64,000 nt of DNA from an uncultured Collinsella sp. (GTDB lineage: Bacteria > Actinomycetota > Coriobacteriia > Coriobacteriales > Coriobacteriaceae): contig CAUFRO010000003.1 of NCBI GenBank assembly GCA_959027945.1, positions 29,829 to 93,828 of the forward strand, read 5' to 3'. Every line of letters begins with the position of its first letter. Position 1 is the stretch's first letter. Below, piece by piece: positions 1-7,723 of the stretch. The notes below the pieces were generated by a model that worked only from the letters and a program-made list of their open reading frames with translations, made no database searches and was not told the DNA's origin. A program made the position numbers and the translations under genes.

Positions 1-1289
1 GCGGCCTCCAGGCCGGCAATACCGCCGCCCACCACGGCGATCTTCTTGTCGCCCTCGCCCGGCTTGATGGCGATGGTCGCCTCGTCGCCGTTCTCGGCAT
101 TGAGCACGCACGAGATGTACTTGCGGTTTTGAATCGCGTCGACGCAGCCCTTGTTGCAGTTGAGGCACTCGCGGATGGGCTCACCCGTGGCGGCCTTCAG
201 CGCAATGTCGGGGTCGCACATGAGCGAGCGGCCATAGGCGATGATGTCGGCGGCGCCGTCTTCCAGAATCTTCTCGCCGGCCTCGACCGAAACCACGCGG
301 CCGACGGTTGCCACCGGCACGGAGACCAGGGCCTTGACGCGCTCGGCCACGGGCAGCGTCCAGTTGTAGGGCATGGCGCCCATGGGCGGAATGGTGTCGC
401 CCATGTTGCCGGTATGGTTGGCCTGCGCGACCTGGATCATGTCGATGCCCGCGCCCTCGAGCAGCTTGGCGAACTCGCAGGCCTCGTCGGGCAGCAGGCC
501 GCCCTTGCCGCGCGGCGTGCCGTCGGGGTTCTCCATGATCACGGGGAGCTTGTACTCCACCATCAGCCCCGGCGCGGCCTCCTTAATGGCAGCGACGACC
601 TCCAGCGCATAGCGAACGCGGTTCTCGAACGAGCCGCCGTACTCGTCGGTGCGCTTGTTGAGGATGGCCGAGCACAGCGAACCCACCAGGCGGTCGCCGT
701 GGACCTCGATGGCGTCGATGCCGGCCTGCTGCGCGCGGGCGGCCGAGGCGGCGATGGCCTCCTTGATCTGGGTGAGCTGCTCTACGCTCGCCTCGTTCAC
801 AAAGTGCCGCATGTCGTGATGCAGCTTGGCGTAGGCCTGCTTGCGGATCTCGTTGGACTCGGCCATCTTGGCGGCGAAGGTCTCCTCGTCGCCGGCGGCT
901 TTGGCCTCCTGCGCGGCCTTGGCGGCGGCCATGGAACCCATGACCATGCGGCCGACGCCGGGCACGTCGTACTCGGGGTGGAACAGCTGCAGCGCAACCT
1001 TGGCACCGTGCTTGTGGACAGCGTCGGCCAGGGCCTTAAACGTGGGGATCTGGGCGTCGGTCGCCAGCTTGGGCGTGGGGCTCGCAGTCATGACGGGAGC
1101 GACGTCGCCGATGACGATGTAGCTCACGCCGCCACGGGCCAGGCGCTCGTAAAAAGCCAGGCTGCGCTCGCCGATGGAACCGTCGCGCTCCTCGTAGCCG
1201 GTGGTCAGCGGCGGAAACATAATGCGGTTCTTGAGCTCAAGGGGGCCAACCGTAATGGGCTGGAGCAGCTTGGATGCAGGTGTGGTCAT
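1..1289 (-). CDS. NADH:flavin oxidoreductase / 2,4-dienoyl-CoA reductase-like protein (3' end outside window)
   Basis: This is an old-yellow-enzyme family reductase: an FMN-binding TIM barrel, then a 4Fe-4S cluster, then an FAD/NAD(P)-binding domain that runs out of the window. About 429 residues are visible of a family usually 640-680 long. The protein begins MTTPASKLLQPITVGPLELK. Near residues 365-390 a CLNCNKGC motif followed by a fourth Cys gives the cluster pattern of FadH-type enzymes. GGGIAGLEA, a dinucleotide-binding motif, is the last thing seen. AGAGGA lies six bases before the ATG. Enzymes of this type reduce enoates, dienoyl-CoA or flavonoid/steroid-like substrates with NAD(P)H. 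The substrate cannot be told from sequence. Confidence 0.88.
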   Translation of the reverse strand, partial: MTTPASKLLQPITVGPLELKNRIMFPPLTTGYEERDGSIGERSLAFYERLARGGVSYIVIGDVAPVMTASPTPKLATDAQIPTFKALADAVHKHGAKVALQLFHPEYDVPGVGRMVMGSMAAAKAAQEAKAAGDEETFAAKMAESNEIRKQAYAKLHHDMRHFVNEASVEQLTQIKEAIAASAARAQQAGIDAIEVHGDRLVGSLCSAILNKRTDEYGGSFENRVRYALEVVAAIKEAAPGLMVEYKLPVIMENPDGTPRGKGGLLPDEACEFAKLLEGAGIDMIQVAQANHTGNMGDTIPPMGAMPYNWTLPVAERVKALVSVPVATVGRVVSVEAGEKILEDGAADIIAYGRSLMCDPDIALKAATGEPIRECLNCNKGCVDAIQNRKYISCVLNAENGDEATIAIKPGEGDKKIAVVGGGIAGLEA

Positions 1290-1425
1290 GGACATTCCTC
1301 TCTTGTAGGCGCGACGGCGATGATGCCGCGTAGTTGTCTAGAGGATATGGCATGGAGGCACAGCGGCACAACGAAAATCGGCGAATATCAGGTGGCGGCA
1401 GGTGGATGGGGCGGGGCGGCCCTTC

Positions 1426-1648
1426 GGTTTGTCTCAATCTGTAACAGTTACGCGGCAAAACTGGGTCTTACTGTTACAGATCGAGACAAACCAAACCCGC
1501 CTGCTAGAAAATCTCAATCTATAACAACAACTCGGCAAAATCCGTCCCTCGTGTTACAGATTTAGACAAACCGTCCAGGCGGGGACTCAACATCTCAATC
1601 TGTAACACCTAGCCGCCCAAATCGGGTCTTACTGTTACAGATCGAGAT
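1426..1648. repeat. Three tandem long inverted repeats
   Basis: Three palindromes of about 60 bases lie head to tail at 1426-1492, 1511-1572 and 1592-1648. The first has 22-base arms (1426-1447 and 1471-1492) that differ at one position, around a 24-base loop. All share TCTCAATCT at the left and TGTTACAGAT at the right. Copies 1 and 3 also share GGGTCTTACTGTTACAGATC. The stretch 1290-1696 has no gene. The repeats could be terminator or operator elements or a small dispersed family. Confidence 0.85.
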
Positions 1649-1696
1649 TTTGTTTGAGAGGCTGAGAATTGGACCGAAAACACGGTCCCGGAATAA

Positions 1697-1727
1697 CAAA
1701 AAAGCTCGCCGGCTAGGCCGACGAGCT
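1697..1727 (-). terminator. Rho-independent terminator of tRNA-fMet
   Basis: On the minus strand an 11-base stem (1703-1713 with 1717-1727, one mismatch) is followed by six T residues. It sits directly after the tRNA 3' end. Confidence 0.85.
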
Positions 1728-1736
1728 GCAAGTTCT

Positions 1737-1813
1737 TGGTCGCGGGGGCAGGATTTGAACCTACGACCTCCGGGTTATGAGCCCGGCGAGCTACCAGACT
1801 GCTCCACCCCGCA
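1737..1813 (-). tRNA. Initiator tRNA-fMet (CAT)
   Basis: The gene is 77 nt with an encoded CCA (1737-1739). The anticodon is CAT. The anticodon stem carries the three consecutive G-C pairs typical of initiators (CCGGG/CCCGG). Position 1-72 is a weak T-G apposition rather than a Watson-Crick pair, again an initiator trait. The T-loop GTTCAAATC is intact. Confidence 0.93.
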
Positions 1814-1844
1814 ATGTCTGGGCGCCTCATGTGCGCAAGAAAGA

Positions 1845-1873
1845 ATATTACGCGGGAGTTCGGTAAACGGCAA
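1845..1873 (-). promoter_or_regulatory. Candidate promoter of tRNA-fMet
   Basis: On the minus strand TTGCCG (1868-1873) and TAATAT (1845-1850) are 17 bases apart, about 35 bases upstream of the tRNA 5' end. Confidence 0.5.
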
Positions 1874-2010
1874 GGAAAATCTCGTAGAGCATAATTCCTT
1901 CATATTTAAAACCCCTCAGCCCCTATCACCGTAAACGAATCGCGGCCGAGCGCCGTCGACGGCGCGTATACAATGGTGCGCGTCCTTTTATGCCAACACT
2001 GGGAGTAGAC

Positions 2011-2784
2011 ATGCTGCTCGCTATCGATATGGGAAACACGCAGACGGCCATGGGCCTGTTTGACGGAGACGAGCTGGTGCAGTCGTGGCGCATGCCCACC
2101 GACCGCTCTTATACCGCCGACGAGATCCATGTGCGCCTGATGGGTTTCTTTAAGATGTACGGCCTTTCGCTCGACGCGGTCGACGCGATCGCCTTTGCGG
2201 GCGTGGTGCCGCAGCTCTCGCGCGAATGGCACGCCGTGGCCGACCGCATTGCCGCAGACGCCATCGTCATTGGGCCGCAGACGGCCGCGGTGACCAAGCT
2301 GCGCGCGGCGCGTCCCCAAGCCGTAGGCGCCGATCGCGTCGCCAACGCCGTTGCAGCCGAAACTTTCTACGGCGCGCCGGCAATCGTGGTGGACTTTGGC
2401 ACCGCGACCAATATCGACGTCATCGATGAGGACGGTTATTACATTGGCGGGGCGATCGCGCCGGGCATCCGCATCTCCATGGACGCGCTTGCCGCCCGTG
2501 CCGCCAAGCTCGCCAGTGTGCCGCTCGAGGCGCCCGAGCATGCCATCGGCCGCGATACCGAGGAGTGCATCAAGGTCGGCGCTGTAACGGGCGCCGCCGC
2601 CATGGCTGAGGGCCTGGTCGCGCGCATGAAGCGCGAGCTGGGCCGCGAGGATGCCACCGTTATCGCCACAGGCGGTCTCGCCGGCATCGTCGCCGATTCG
2701 ACCGATGCCTTCGACGTGGTCGACGGGCAACTCACCATCAAGGGCATCTGCGAAATCTACCGCCGCATGCAGGAGCTGGGATAG
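2011..2784 (+). CDS. coaX: Type III pantothenate kinase
   Basis: CoaX phosphorylates pantothenate, the first step of coenzyme A synthesis. The 257-residue length is typical. The sequence shows the acetate/sugar-kinase fold motifs of type III enzymes: DMGNTQTAMG at residues 6-15 (phosphate binding), GADRVAN at 106-112 (pantothenate binding) and VDFGTATN at 127-134. A TGGLAG motif lies near the C-terminus. Start: ATG at 2011 is preceded by GGGAG seven bases upstream; an in-frame ATG at 1990 has no such site. Many bacteria pair coaX with birA; here a degenerate BirA-like gene lies 1.5 kb away on the other strand, with an ATPase gene between. Confidence 0.95.
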   Translation: MLLAIDMGNTQTAMGLFDGDELVQSWRMPTDRSYTADEIHVRLMGFFKMYGLSLDAVDAIAFAGVVPQLSREWHAVADRIAADAIVIGPQTAAVTKLRAARPQAVGADRVANAVAAETFYGAPAIVVDFGTATNIDVIDEDGYYIGGAIAPGIRISMDALAARAAKLASVPLEAPEHAIGRDTEECIKVGAVTGAAAMAEGLVARMKRELGREDATVIATGGLAGIVADSTDAFDVVDGQLTIKGICEIYRRMQELG

Positions 2785-2815
2785 AGTAAACGCCAGGTCG
2801 CAGCAACCAGCCGCC

Positions 2816-2864
2816 AATCCTATTCCTCAAAATCGAAAATTTTTCAGTTTTGAGGAATAGGATT
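2816..2864 (+). repeat. Palindrome of the ATPase-1 locus, copy A (also coaX terminator)
   Basis: The arms are a perfect 17-base inverted repeat (2816-2832 with 2848-2864) around a 15-base loop TCGAAAATTTTTCAG. A run of T follows on the plus strand (2863-2868), so it can end coaX transcripts. The same arms and loop recur at 4093-4133 and 4177-4221, on the other side of the ATPase gene. Confidence 0.9.
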
Positions 2865-2869
2865 TTTTG

Positions 2870-4066
2870 CTAAGCCTCGCCGCACAACCACCTCGCCAGG
2901 TCCACGATCTGCACCCCATCGCGATCCGTGGCCTCGTGATGCGTGCGGGCAAGAATCATCTTGGGATACGCATCGCCAATGCTCAGCAGTGGCGAAATCT
3001 CGCGTTCAAACGTCTTATCCGAGCTGATGTCGTCGCTCACCTGAATGTAGAGCTTCTCGCTTCGCTTGATTGCTACAAAGTCTATTTCCTTTTTATAGAG
3101 CACACCGACGTATACCTCGTATCCGCGGCGCAGCAGCTCGATGGCCACCATGTTCTCGTATACGCGTCCCCAATCCATATCACGCGTACCAAGCAGTGCG
3201 TATTTGAACGCGTGGTCTGCCAGGTAATACTTCTCGCCGCTCTTAAGGTATTTTTTGCCGCGAATGTCGTACCGACGAACTTTATAGAAGGCAAACGCAT
3301 CGCACAGGTACCCCATGTACGTGCCGACCGTCTTGTTCGTAATCTTTAGCCCATCCGCATTCAAAACATCTGTAATGTTGCGTGCCGACGTTATGTTGGA
3401 GACGTTGTCCATCATGTAATCGGCAATGCGCAGCAGTGCCGATTCGTTTCTCACGTTATGCCGCTGCACGATATCCCTCACGATGAGCGTTTTGAAGACA
3501 TTGGAGAGATATTGGTAGCGCTGCTCCTGCAGTGGATAAGGGTAAGAGCCGGACATACCGCCGGTTCTCGCGTACTCATCGAAGTCGCGATCGACCTCGC
3601 CCTCGTCACTATAGAAGCGATACTCCTCAAACGAGAATGGGAAAACCTCGATCTCGAACGTGCGCCCCGTAAAGAGCGTCGACAGATCACTCGACAGCAA
3701 AAAGGCGTTCGATCCGGTGATGAAGATGTCGTACTGCTCGGATGCATGGAGGCTGTTGATCGCGCGTTCAAAGCCGTCGCACATCTGAACCTCGTCGATA
3801 AGCAGGAAGTTTTGCTTGTCGGACACTCGATGCTCTTTCACATAGGCGAGCAGGGCATGATATTCGAGCAGGCCCTCGAACTCGTCGAGGTTGTAATTGA
3901 TATGGATGACATTCGAATTGGACAGATTTGCCTCCACGTAATCGCGGAGGGCCTCGAGCAATTTTGACTTACCGCTACGGCGAATGCCCGTTATGACCTT
4001 GATGTCCGGTACGCCAATAAGGCTCGTCAACGTGTCCATATATGACGTTCTATTGATGAGTTTCAT
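2870..4066 (-). CDS. ATP-binding protein of the AAA_14/DUF4143 family (COG1373)
   Basis: The 398-residue protein has an N-terminal AAA+ ATPase domain: Walker A GIRRSGKS at 27-34, Walker B FLLIDE at 87-92, and a sensor-like ITGSNAFL at 116-123. The C-terminal DUF4143 domain has the PD-(D/E)XK-like arrangement E310...EIDF (327-330)...YIQV (340-343), with Gln where nucleases have Lys. The family is widespread, often multi-copy, and its role is not established. GGGAGG lies before the ATG. A close paralogue lies at 40561-41772: they share SLHASE, ITGSNAFLLSSDLSTLF and VDLARWL. The gene is A+T-richer than its neighbours and is bracketed by three copies of one palindrome. Confidence 0.85.
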   Translation of the reverse strand: MKLINRTSYMDTLTSLIGVPDIKVITGIRRSGKSKLLEALRDYVEANLSNSNVIHINYNLDEFEGLLEYHALLAYVKEHRVSDKQNFLLIDEVQMCDGFERAINSLHASEQYDIFITGSNAFLLSSDLSTLFTGRTFEIEVFPFSFEEYRFYSDEGEVDRDFDEYARTGGMSGSYPYPLQEQRYQYLSNVFKTLIVRDIVQRHNVRNESALLRIADYMMDNVSNITSARNITDVLNADGLKITNKTVGTYMGYLCDAFAFYKVRRYDIRGKKYLKSGEKYYLADHAFKYALLGTRDMDWGRVYENMVAIELLRRGYEVYVGVLYKKEIDFVAIKRSEKLYIQVSDDISSDKTFEREISPLLSIGDAYPKMILARTHHEATDRDGVQIVDLARWLCGEA

Positions 4067-4092
4067 TGGTGCCTCCCTGCGGTCTTCTATCG

Positions 4093-4133
4093 CTATTCCT
4101 CAAAAACGAAAATTATTCAGTTTTGAGGAATAG
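4093..4133. repeat. Palindrome of the ATPase-1 locus, copy B
   Basis: Perfect 13-base arms (4093-4105 with 4121-4133) enclose the loop ACGAAAATTATTCAG. It lies 27 bases upstream of the ATPase start codon, where an operator would sit. Confidence 0.9.
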
Positions 4134-4176
4134 ACTCTGCAACGAATATACCTCGTTAAAGGCCGAGCTGGCTTAA

Positions 4177-4221
4177 TTCTATTCCTCAAAATCGAAATAT
4201 TTTCAATTTTGAGGAATAGAA
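4177..4221. repeat. Palindrome of the ATPase-1 locus, copy C
   Basis: Perfect 15-base arms (4177-4191 with 4207-4221) enclose TCGAAATATTTTCAA. The core CTATTCCTCAAAA is identical to copies A and B. Confidence 0.9.
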
Positions 4222-4247
4222 CCGCGATGCCACCCTGTAGTCGCGTA

Positions 4248-4280
4248 AAGACCCTCCCCGGCACAGCCGAGGAGGGTCTT
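4248..4280 (-). terminator. Terminator of the folP-folK operon
   Basis: On the minus strand AAGACCCTCC pairs with GGAGGGTCTT across a 13-base loop. It lies 37 bases after the stop of the BirA-like gene. The T run is short. Confidence 0.65.
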
Positions 4281-4316
4281 GTTGTCATCGCTATCTTTGA
4301 GCGCGGGCGCCTCGCG

Positions 4317-5018
4317 TTACAGTCCGCGAATCCGTACGGCCTCGGGCGGAAACTCCTGCTCGCCGGCATCGGTCTTGATGGTCGCACGACCCCAGATGTC
4401 CAGGCCCGCAAACACACCGACCGCAAGCGGCAAACCGCTGGGCGACACCGCCGCGACCTGACGACCCAGCAGTGGCACCATGTCAAAGTACTCGCCCAGC
4501 ACCGGAGCCAGCGGGCCGGCGGTGCCCTGCGGCGTGTTGGCGGCAACTGCCCAGGTGTCCACGCGGACCAGCACGGCGGCGGCCAATGCCTCGATCAGCG
4601 CCTCATCTGCCATATCCACGCCAAGCTCACCCAGCGCCGCACGCTCAACATCAACCGTCACCGCGGCAAACATACCCGCGGCACCGGCACCGCCGTTCAC
4701 GGCAACGCGCGCGAGTGACGTCTCAAACGCAGGCGCACCGCACACGATATCGCTCGGCCACTGGATACCCACCTTGCCGGCAAGGCCCAACCCCGGCGTC
4801 GAAGCCGTGCCCACGAGCGCATCCATCATGCCCATCGCCGCCACAAACGGCAGGCCGTGGAAGGCGTGCATATTCACATCGGGGCGCACAACCAGCGAAA
4901 ACGTCAGCGAAGCATCGCCCGCGCTCCACGCGCACCAGCCCGCGGACACGCCCTCGCGGCCCGCGTCACGCGCCGCGTCGAGCTCGGTACCAGCGGCAAC
5001 AGCATTCATCTCGATCAT
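4317..5018 (-). CDS. Degenerate biotin-protein-ligase-like protein
   Basis: The 233-residue protein resembles the catalytic domain of BirA. The stretch LTFSLVVRP (59-67) matches the LxxSLxLRP strand, and KVGIQWPSDIV (near 102-112) matches the family's KWPNDI motif. However, the GRGR biotinyl-AMP loop is absent (AGREGVSAGW stands there) and the substrate-binding Lys of KWPND is Gln. There is no N-terminal DNA-binding domain. The ATG directly follows the TAG of the upstream folP-folK gene, so the two are surely cotranscribed and perhaps translationally coupled. It may be a ligase with unusual chemistry or a protein that has lost catalysis. BirA-like fold is likely; activity is doubtful. Confidence 0.6.
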   Translation of the reverse strand: MIEMNAVAAGTELDAARDAGREGVSAGWCAWSAGDASLTFSLVVRPDVNMHAFHGLPFVAAMGMMDALVGTASTPGLGLAGKVGIQWPSDIVCGAPAFETSLARVAVNGGAGAAGMFAAVTVDVERAALGELGVDMADEALIEALAAAVLVRVDTWAVAANTPQGTAGPLAPVLGEYFDMVPLLGRQVAAVSPSGLPLAVGVFAGLDIWGRATIKTDAGEQEFPPEAVRIRGL

Positions 5019-6761
5019 CTACATGCGCCCCAATTCGCCCACGATATGGCCCACGCGGTCCTCGGGCTCCTTGACCTCGACGCCGTTGTAGCGGAAGAAC
5101 CGCGCCGGATCGTGCATCAGATCCTCGAGCGGCACCAGCACAAAGTCGCGCTCGCCGATCAGCGGATGCGGCAGGCGCAGCTTTTTGCCGCCGTGGGTCT
5201 CGCCGTCCATCCACAGCAGATCCAGGTCGATGGTGCGCGGACCGTTGGCCTTGGCCTTTTTGGAACGGTCGCGGCCCAGCTCGGCCTCGATCTTCATGAG
5301 CTCGTCGAGCAGCACCAACGGCGCCAGCTCGGTCTTAATCTCGATGACGGCGTTGGCAAACGCGTCCTGGCGCATCTCGTAGGCCGGCTCGCTCTCGTAG
5401 ATCTTGGAGGAGTTGGACACGCAGGTGAGTGGAATCTCGGCGATCATGTCGCGTGCGGCGCGGATGTTGTCACAGCGGTGCCCCAGGTTGGAGCCCACGG
5501 CCACAAACGCGCGGCGCGGCTGCGGCTTGGCAACCGCCCAGTAGCCGTTCAGGAACTGCGCAAAACCCGCGGCTTCGTGCACGCGCACGATGTTGGCACC
5601 GGCCTGGATGGCGCCCAGGCACACGCCAAACGTAGCGGCATCGCGCTCGGCGGCCTCGGTCACGCCCGAGACAGCGCCCACAAAGCGCTTGCGCGATACG
5701 GCGCACATGAGCGGATAGCCCAGTGACGCCATCTTGGCAGTCTCGCGCTGGATGACGATGTCCTCGTTGGCCGTCTTGCCAAAGCCCGGACCGGGATCGA
5801 TGCAGATGCGGTCGCGCGACACGCCGGCGTGGATGAGCGCGCGGGCCTGGTCGGACAGAAAGCCCATGACGCGGCGCATGATGGGTGCCGAATCGGGCAG
5901 GGTGAAGCGGCGGAGCTGCGAGGTGGGCACGTAGGCTTCCTCGCGGCGGGCGCTGCGGCGCATCATGGCGGCCAGGTGGTCATTGGGCTCCGATGCGGCC
6001 TCGGTGGCTGCGGGCGCGGCCTCGGGCGCGGGTGCGACGGTCTCGGCGGCAGTAGCCTGCTCGGCGGCGGGCGCCTCCTGCTCGCTTGCGGGCTCAGACG
6101 TGGGCTCCGGTTCACCAAACGGCAACGAGGGCTGCACCACGCCGCCCGGAAGCTTGGCCTCCGGCTTAGGCTCGCCCAGCAACTTGCCGCGACGGCGGCG
6201 AGCCGGCTTCTCAGCCTCACGCGCGGCCTCGGCAGCCGCCTCGCGCGCCTTCTCGGCAACAAACGCCGCAGCCGAGGTATCGAGCTGCACCGTTGCGTGC
6301 GTGCGTGCGGGCGCGGCGACCTCGCCGGCATGCATCACGATGACGCCGCAGGTGCTCGTCTTAACAAACTCGACCATCTTGGGGTCGGTGAAGCCGGTCA
6401 CGTCGTTGACGATCGAGGCGCCGCAGCGCACGGCCGCCTTGGCAACCGCCACATGACGCGTGTCGATCGAGACGATGGCGCCCTCCTTGGCCAGCGCGCG
6501 CACCACGGGCAGCACGCGGCGCGCCTCCTCGTCGGGGTTGACCGGGGTAAAACCGGGGCGCGTGGACTCGCCGCCCACATCGATGATGTCGGCGCCGGCG
6601 TCGAGCATCGCCAGGCCATACTCGATGGCGGCATCCGGGTCGAAGTGCTCCCCGCCGTCGCTAAACGAATCGGGCGTCACGTTGAGGACGCCCATGATGC
6701 GCGGACGGTCAAAGCTGAGCTCATACTTTCCGCACCGCCATGTCTTGCTGTCGTTCGCCAT
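5019..6761 (-). CDS. folP-folK: Dihydropteroate synthase / HPPK fusion
   Basis: This 580-residue protein joins two consecutive folate enzymes. Residues 1-145 and about 290-410 form the DHPS barrel: GVLNVTPDSFSDGG (24-37), INDVTGF-like VNDVTGF, IDPGPGFGKT (321-330), SRKRF (356-360). Residues 417-580 are HPPK: AVGSNLGHR, and GPRTIDLDLL, the metal-binding motif. DHPS joins DHPPP to p-aminobenzoate; HPPK makes DHPPP from 6-hydroxymethyl-dihydropterin. Residues about 148-290 are an Ala/Glu/Pro-rich insertion inside the DHPS barrel, and the usual MHMQG loop reads MHAGE. Start: the ATG at 6761 has AGGAGG six bases upstream; an ATG at 6767 abuts that site. FolB, often fused between them, is absent. 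Confidence 0.92.
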   Translation of the reverse strand: MANDSKTWRCGKYELSFDRPRIMGVLNVTPDSFSDGGEHFDPDAAIEYGLAMLDAGADIIDVGGESTRPGFTPVNPDEEARRVLPVVRALAKEGAIVSIDTRHVAVAKAAVRCGASIVNDVTGFTDPKMVEFVKTSTCGVIVMHAGEVAAPARTHATVQLDTSAAAFVAEKAREAAAEAAREAEKPARRRRGKLLGEPKPEAKLPGGVVQPSLPFGEPEPTSEPASEQEAPAAEQATAAETVAPAPEAAPAATEAASEPNDHLAAMMRRSARREEAYVPTSQLRRFTLPDSAPIMRRVMGFLSDQARALIHAGVSRDRICIDPGPGFGKTANEDIVIQRETAKMASLGYPLMCAVSRKRFVGAVSGVTEAAERDAATFGVCLGAIQAGANIVRVHEAAGFAQFLNGYWAVAKPQPRRAFVAVGSNLGHRCDNIRAARDMIAEIPLTCVSNSSKIYESEPAYEMRQDAFANAVIEIKTELAPLVLLDELMKIEAELGRDRSKKAKANGPRTIDLDLLWMDGETHGGKKLRLPHPLIGERDFVLVPLEDLMHDPARFFRYNGVEVKEPEDRVGHIVGELGRM

Positions 6762-6856
6762 GAACATCCTCCTAAAATGCCCACGCCGCCGAGCTTGGGG
6801 AGCTGGCGGCGGGGTCGCTTTGCACTCAGTCTTTCTATTGTATCCGCGCGCGCGGG

Positions 6857-7609
6857 CTAGAACGCAAACGCGGCCGCGATGTCGCAAGAAATCAGCAGGT
6901 CGGCATTTGCATCCTGATCGGTGGGAGCAAGATTGCATATGGCCAGCGTATCACCGGTAAAGTAGCGTGTAAGGCCCGCCGCCGGATACACCACGAGCGA
7001 GGTCCCACCCACAATGAGGGCATCGGCCGCGGCGATGGTGGCAACGGCACCGGTCAACACATGCTCGTTGAGCGGCTCCTCGTAGAGCACCACATCGGGC
7101 TTGATGCGACCTCCGCACGCGGGGCACACGGGCACGCCCGCGGCGTCCTCGTGCTCGCGCGAGCAAATCCACTCGGCGCTATAGACCGCTCCGCACGACT
7201 GGCAAATGTTGCGATGGACCGATCCGTGCAACTCAAACACGCGCTGCGAGCCCGCCATCTGATGCAAGCCGTCGATGTTTTGCGTCACCACGGCATCAAG
7301 CTTGCCGACGCGCTCCAGCTCGGCCAGCTTGATGTGGCAGCGGTTGGGCTTAGCGTTAAGCGCGATCATCTTGGTTCGGTAAAAGTCGAAGAACTCCGCC
7401 GGATGTGTCTCGTAAAAGCTGTGCGACAGCATGGTCTCGGGCGGATAGGCAAACTGCTGGTGATACAGGCCGTCCACGCTGCGAAAATCGGGAATGCCGC
7501 TTGCCGTGGAAACACCAGCGCCGCCAAAGAACACCACGCGCTCGTGGGTATTGAACAGCTCCGCCAGCGCGGCGGAGGCCTGCTTGGGATCTGTTATCGC
7601 TTGCGTCAT
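6857..7609 (-). CDS. SIR2-family NAD-dependent protein deacylase
   Basis: A 250-residue sirtuin. It removes acyl groups from lysines using NAD+. Visible motifs are GAGVSTASGIPDFRS (30-44), TQNID (109-113), the catalytic His in ELHGS (126-130), and four zinc-binding cysteines in CQSC (136-139) and CPAC (162-165). The class is complete, with no missing key residue. GGAGGA lies five bases before the ATG. It reads divergently from xth across 114 bases and lies 95 bases upstream of folP, so it may be the first gene of that run or have its own terminator. Confidence 0.94.
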   Translation of the reverse strand: MTQAITDPKQASAALAELFNTHERVVFFGGAGVSTASGIPDFRSVDGLYHQQFAYPPETMLSHSFYETHPAEFFDFYRTKMIALNAKPNRCHIKLAELERVGKLDAVVTQNIDGLHQMAGSQRVFELHGSVHRNICQSCGAVYSAEWICSREHEDAAGVPVCPACGGRIKPDVVLYEEPLNEHVLTGAVATIAAADALIVGGTSLVVYPAAGLTRYFTGDTLAICNLAPTDQDANADLLISCDIAAAFAF

Positions 7610-7723
7610 GTTTGTCCTCCGTCCATGTTGGTCGGGGCGGCTGCGATTGCGCCGTCGCCCACGGAGCCCACCCCGCCCCTGTTGCGCTAATCTTAAGCCT
7701 GCCAACCCCGTCGAAAGGACACC

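Noticed and set aside
1426..1648. CRISPR array
   Set aside because: The three repeats are palindromes with partly conserved inner sequence and no unique spacers of constant length; no cas gene nearby.
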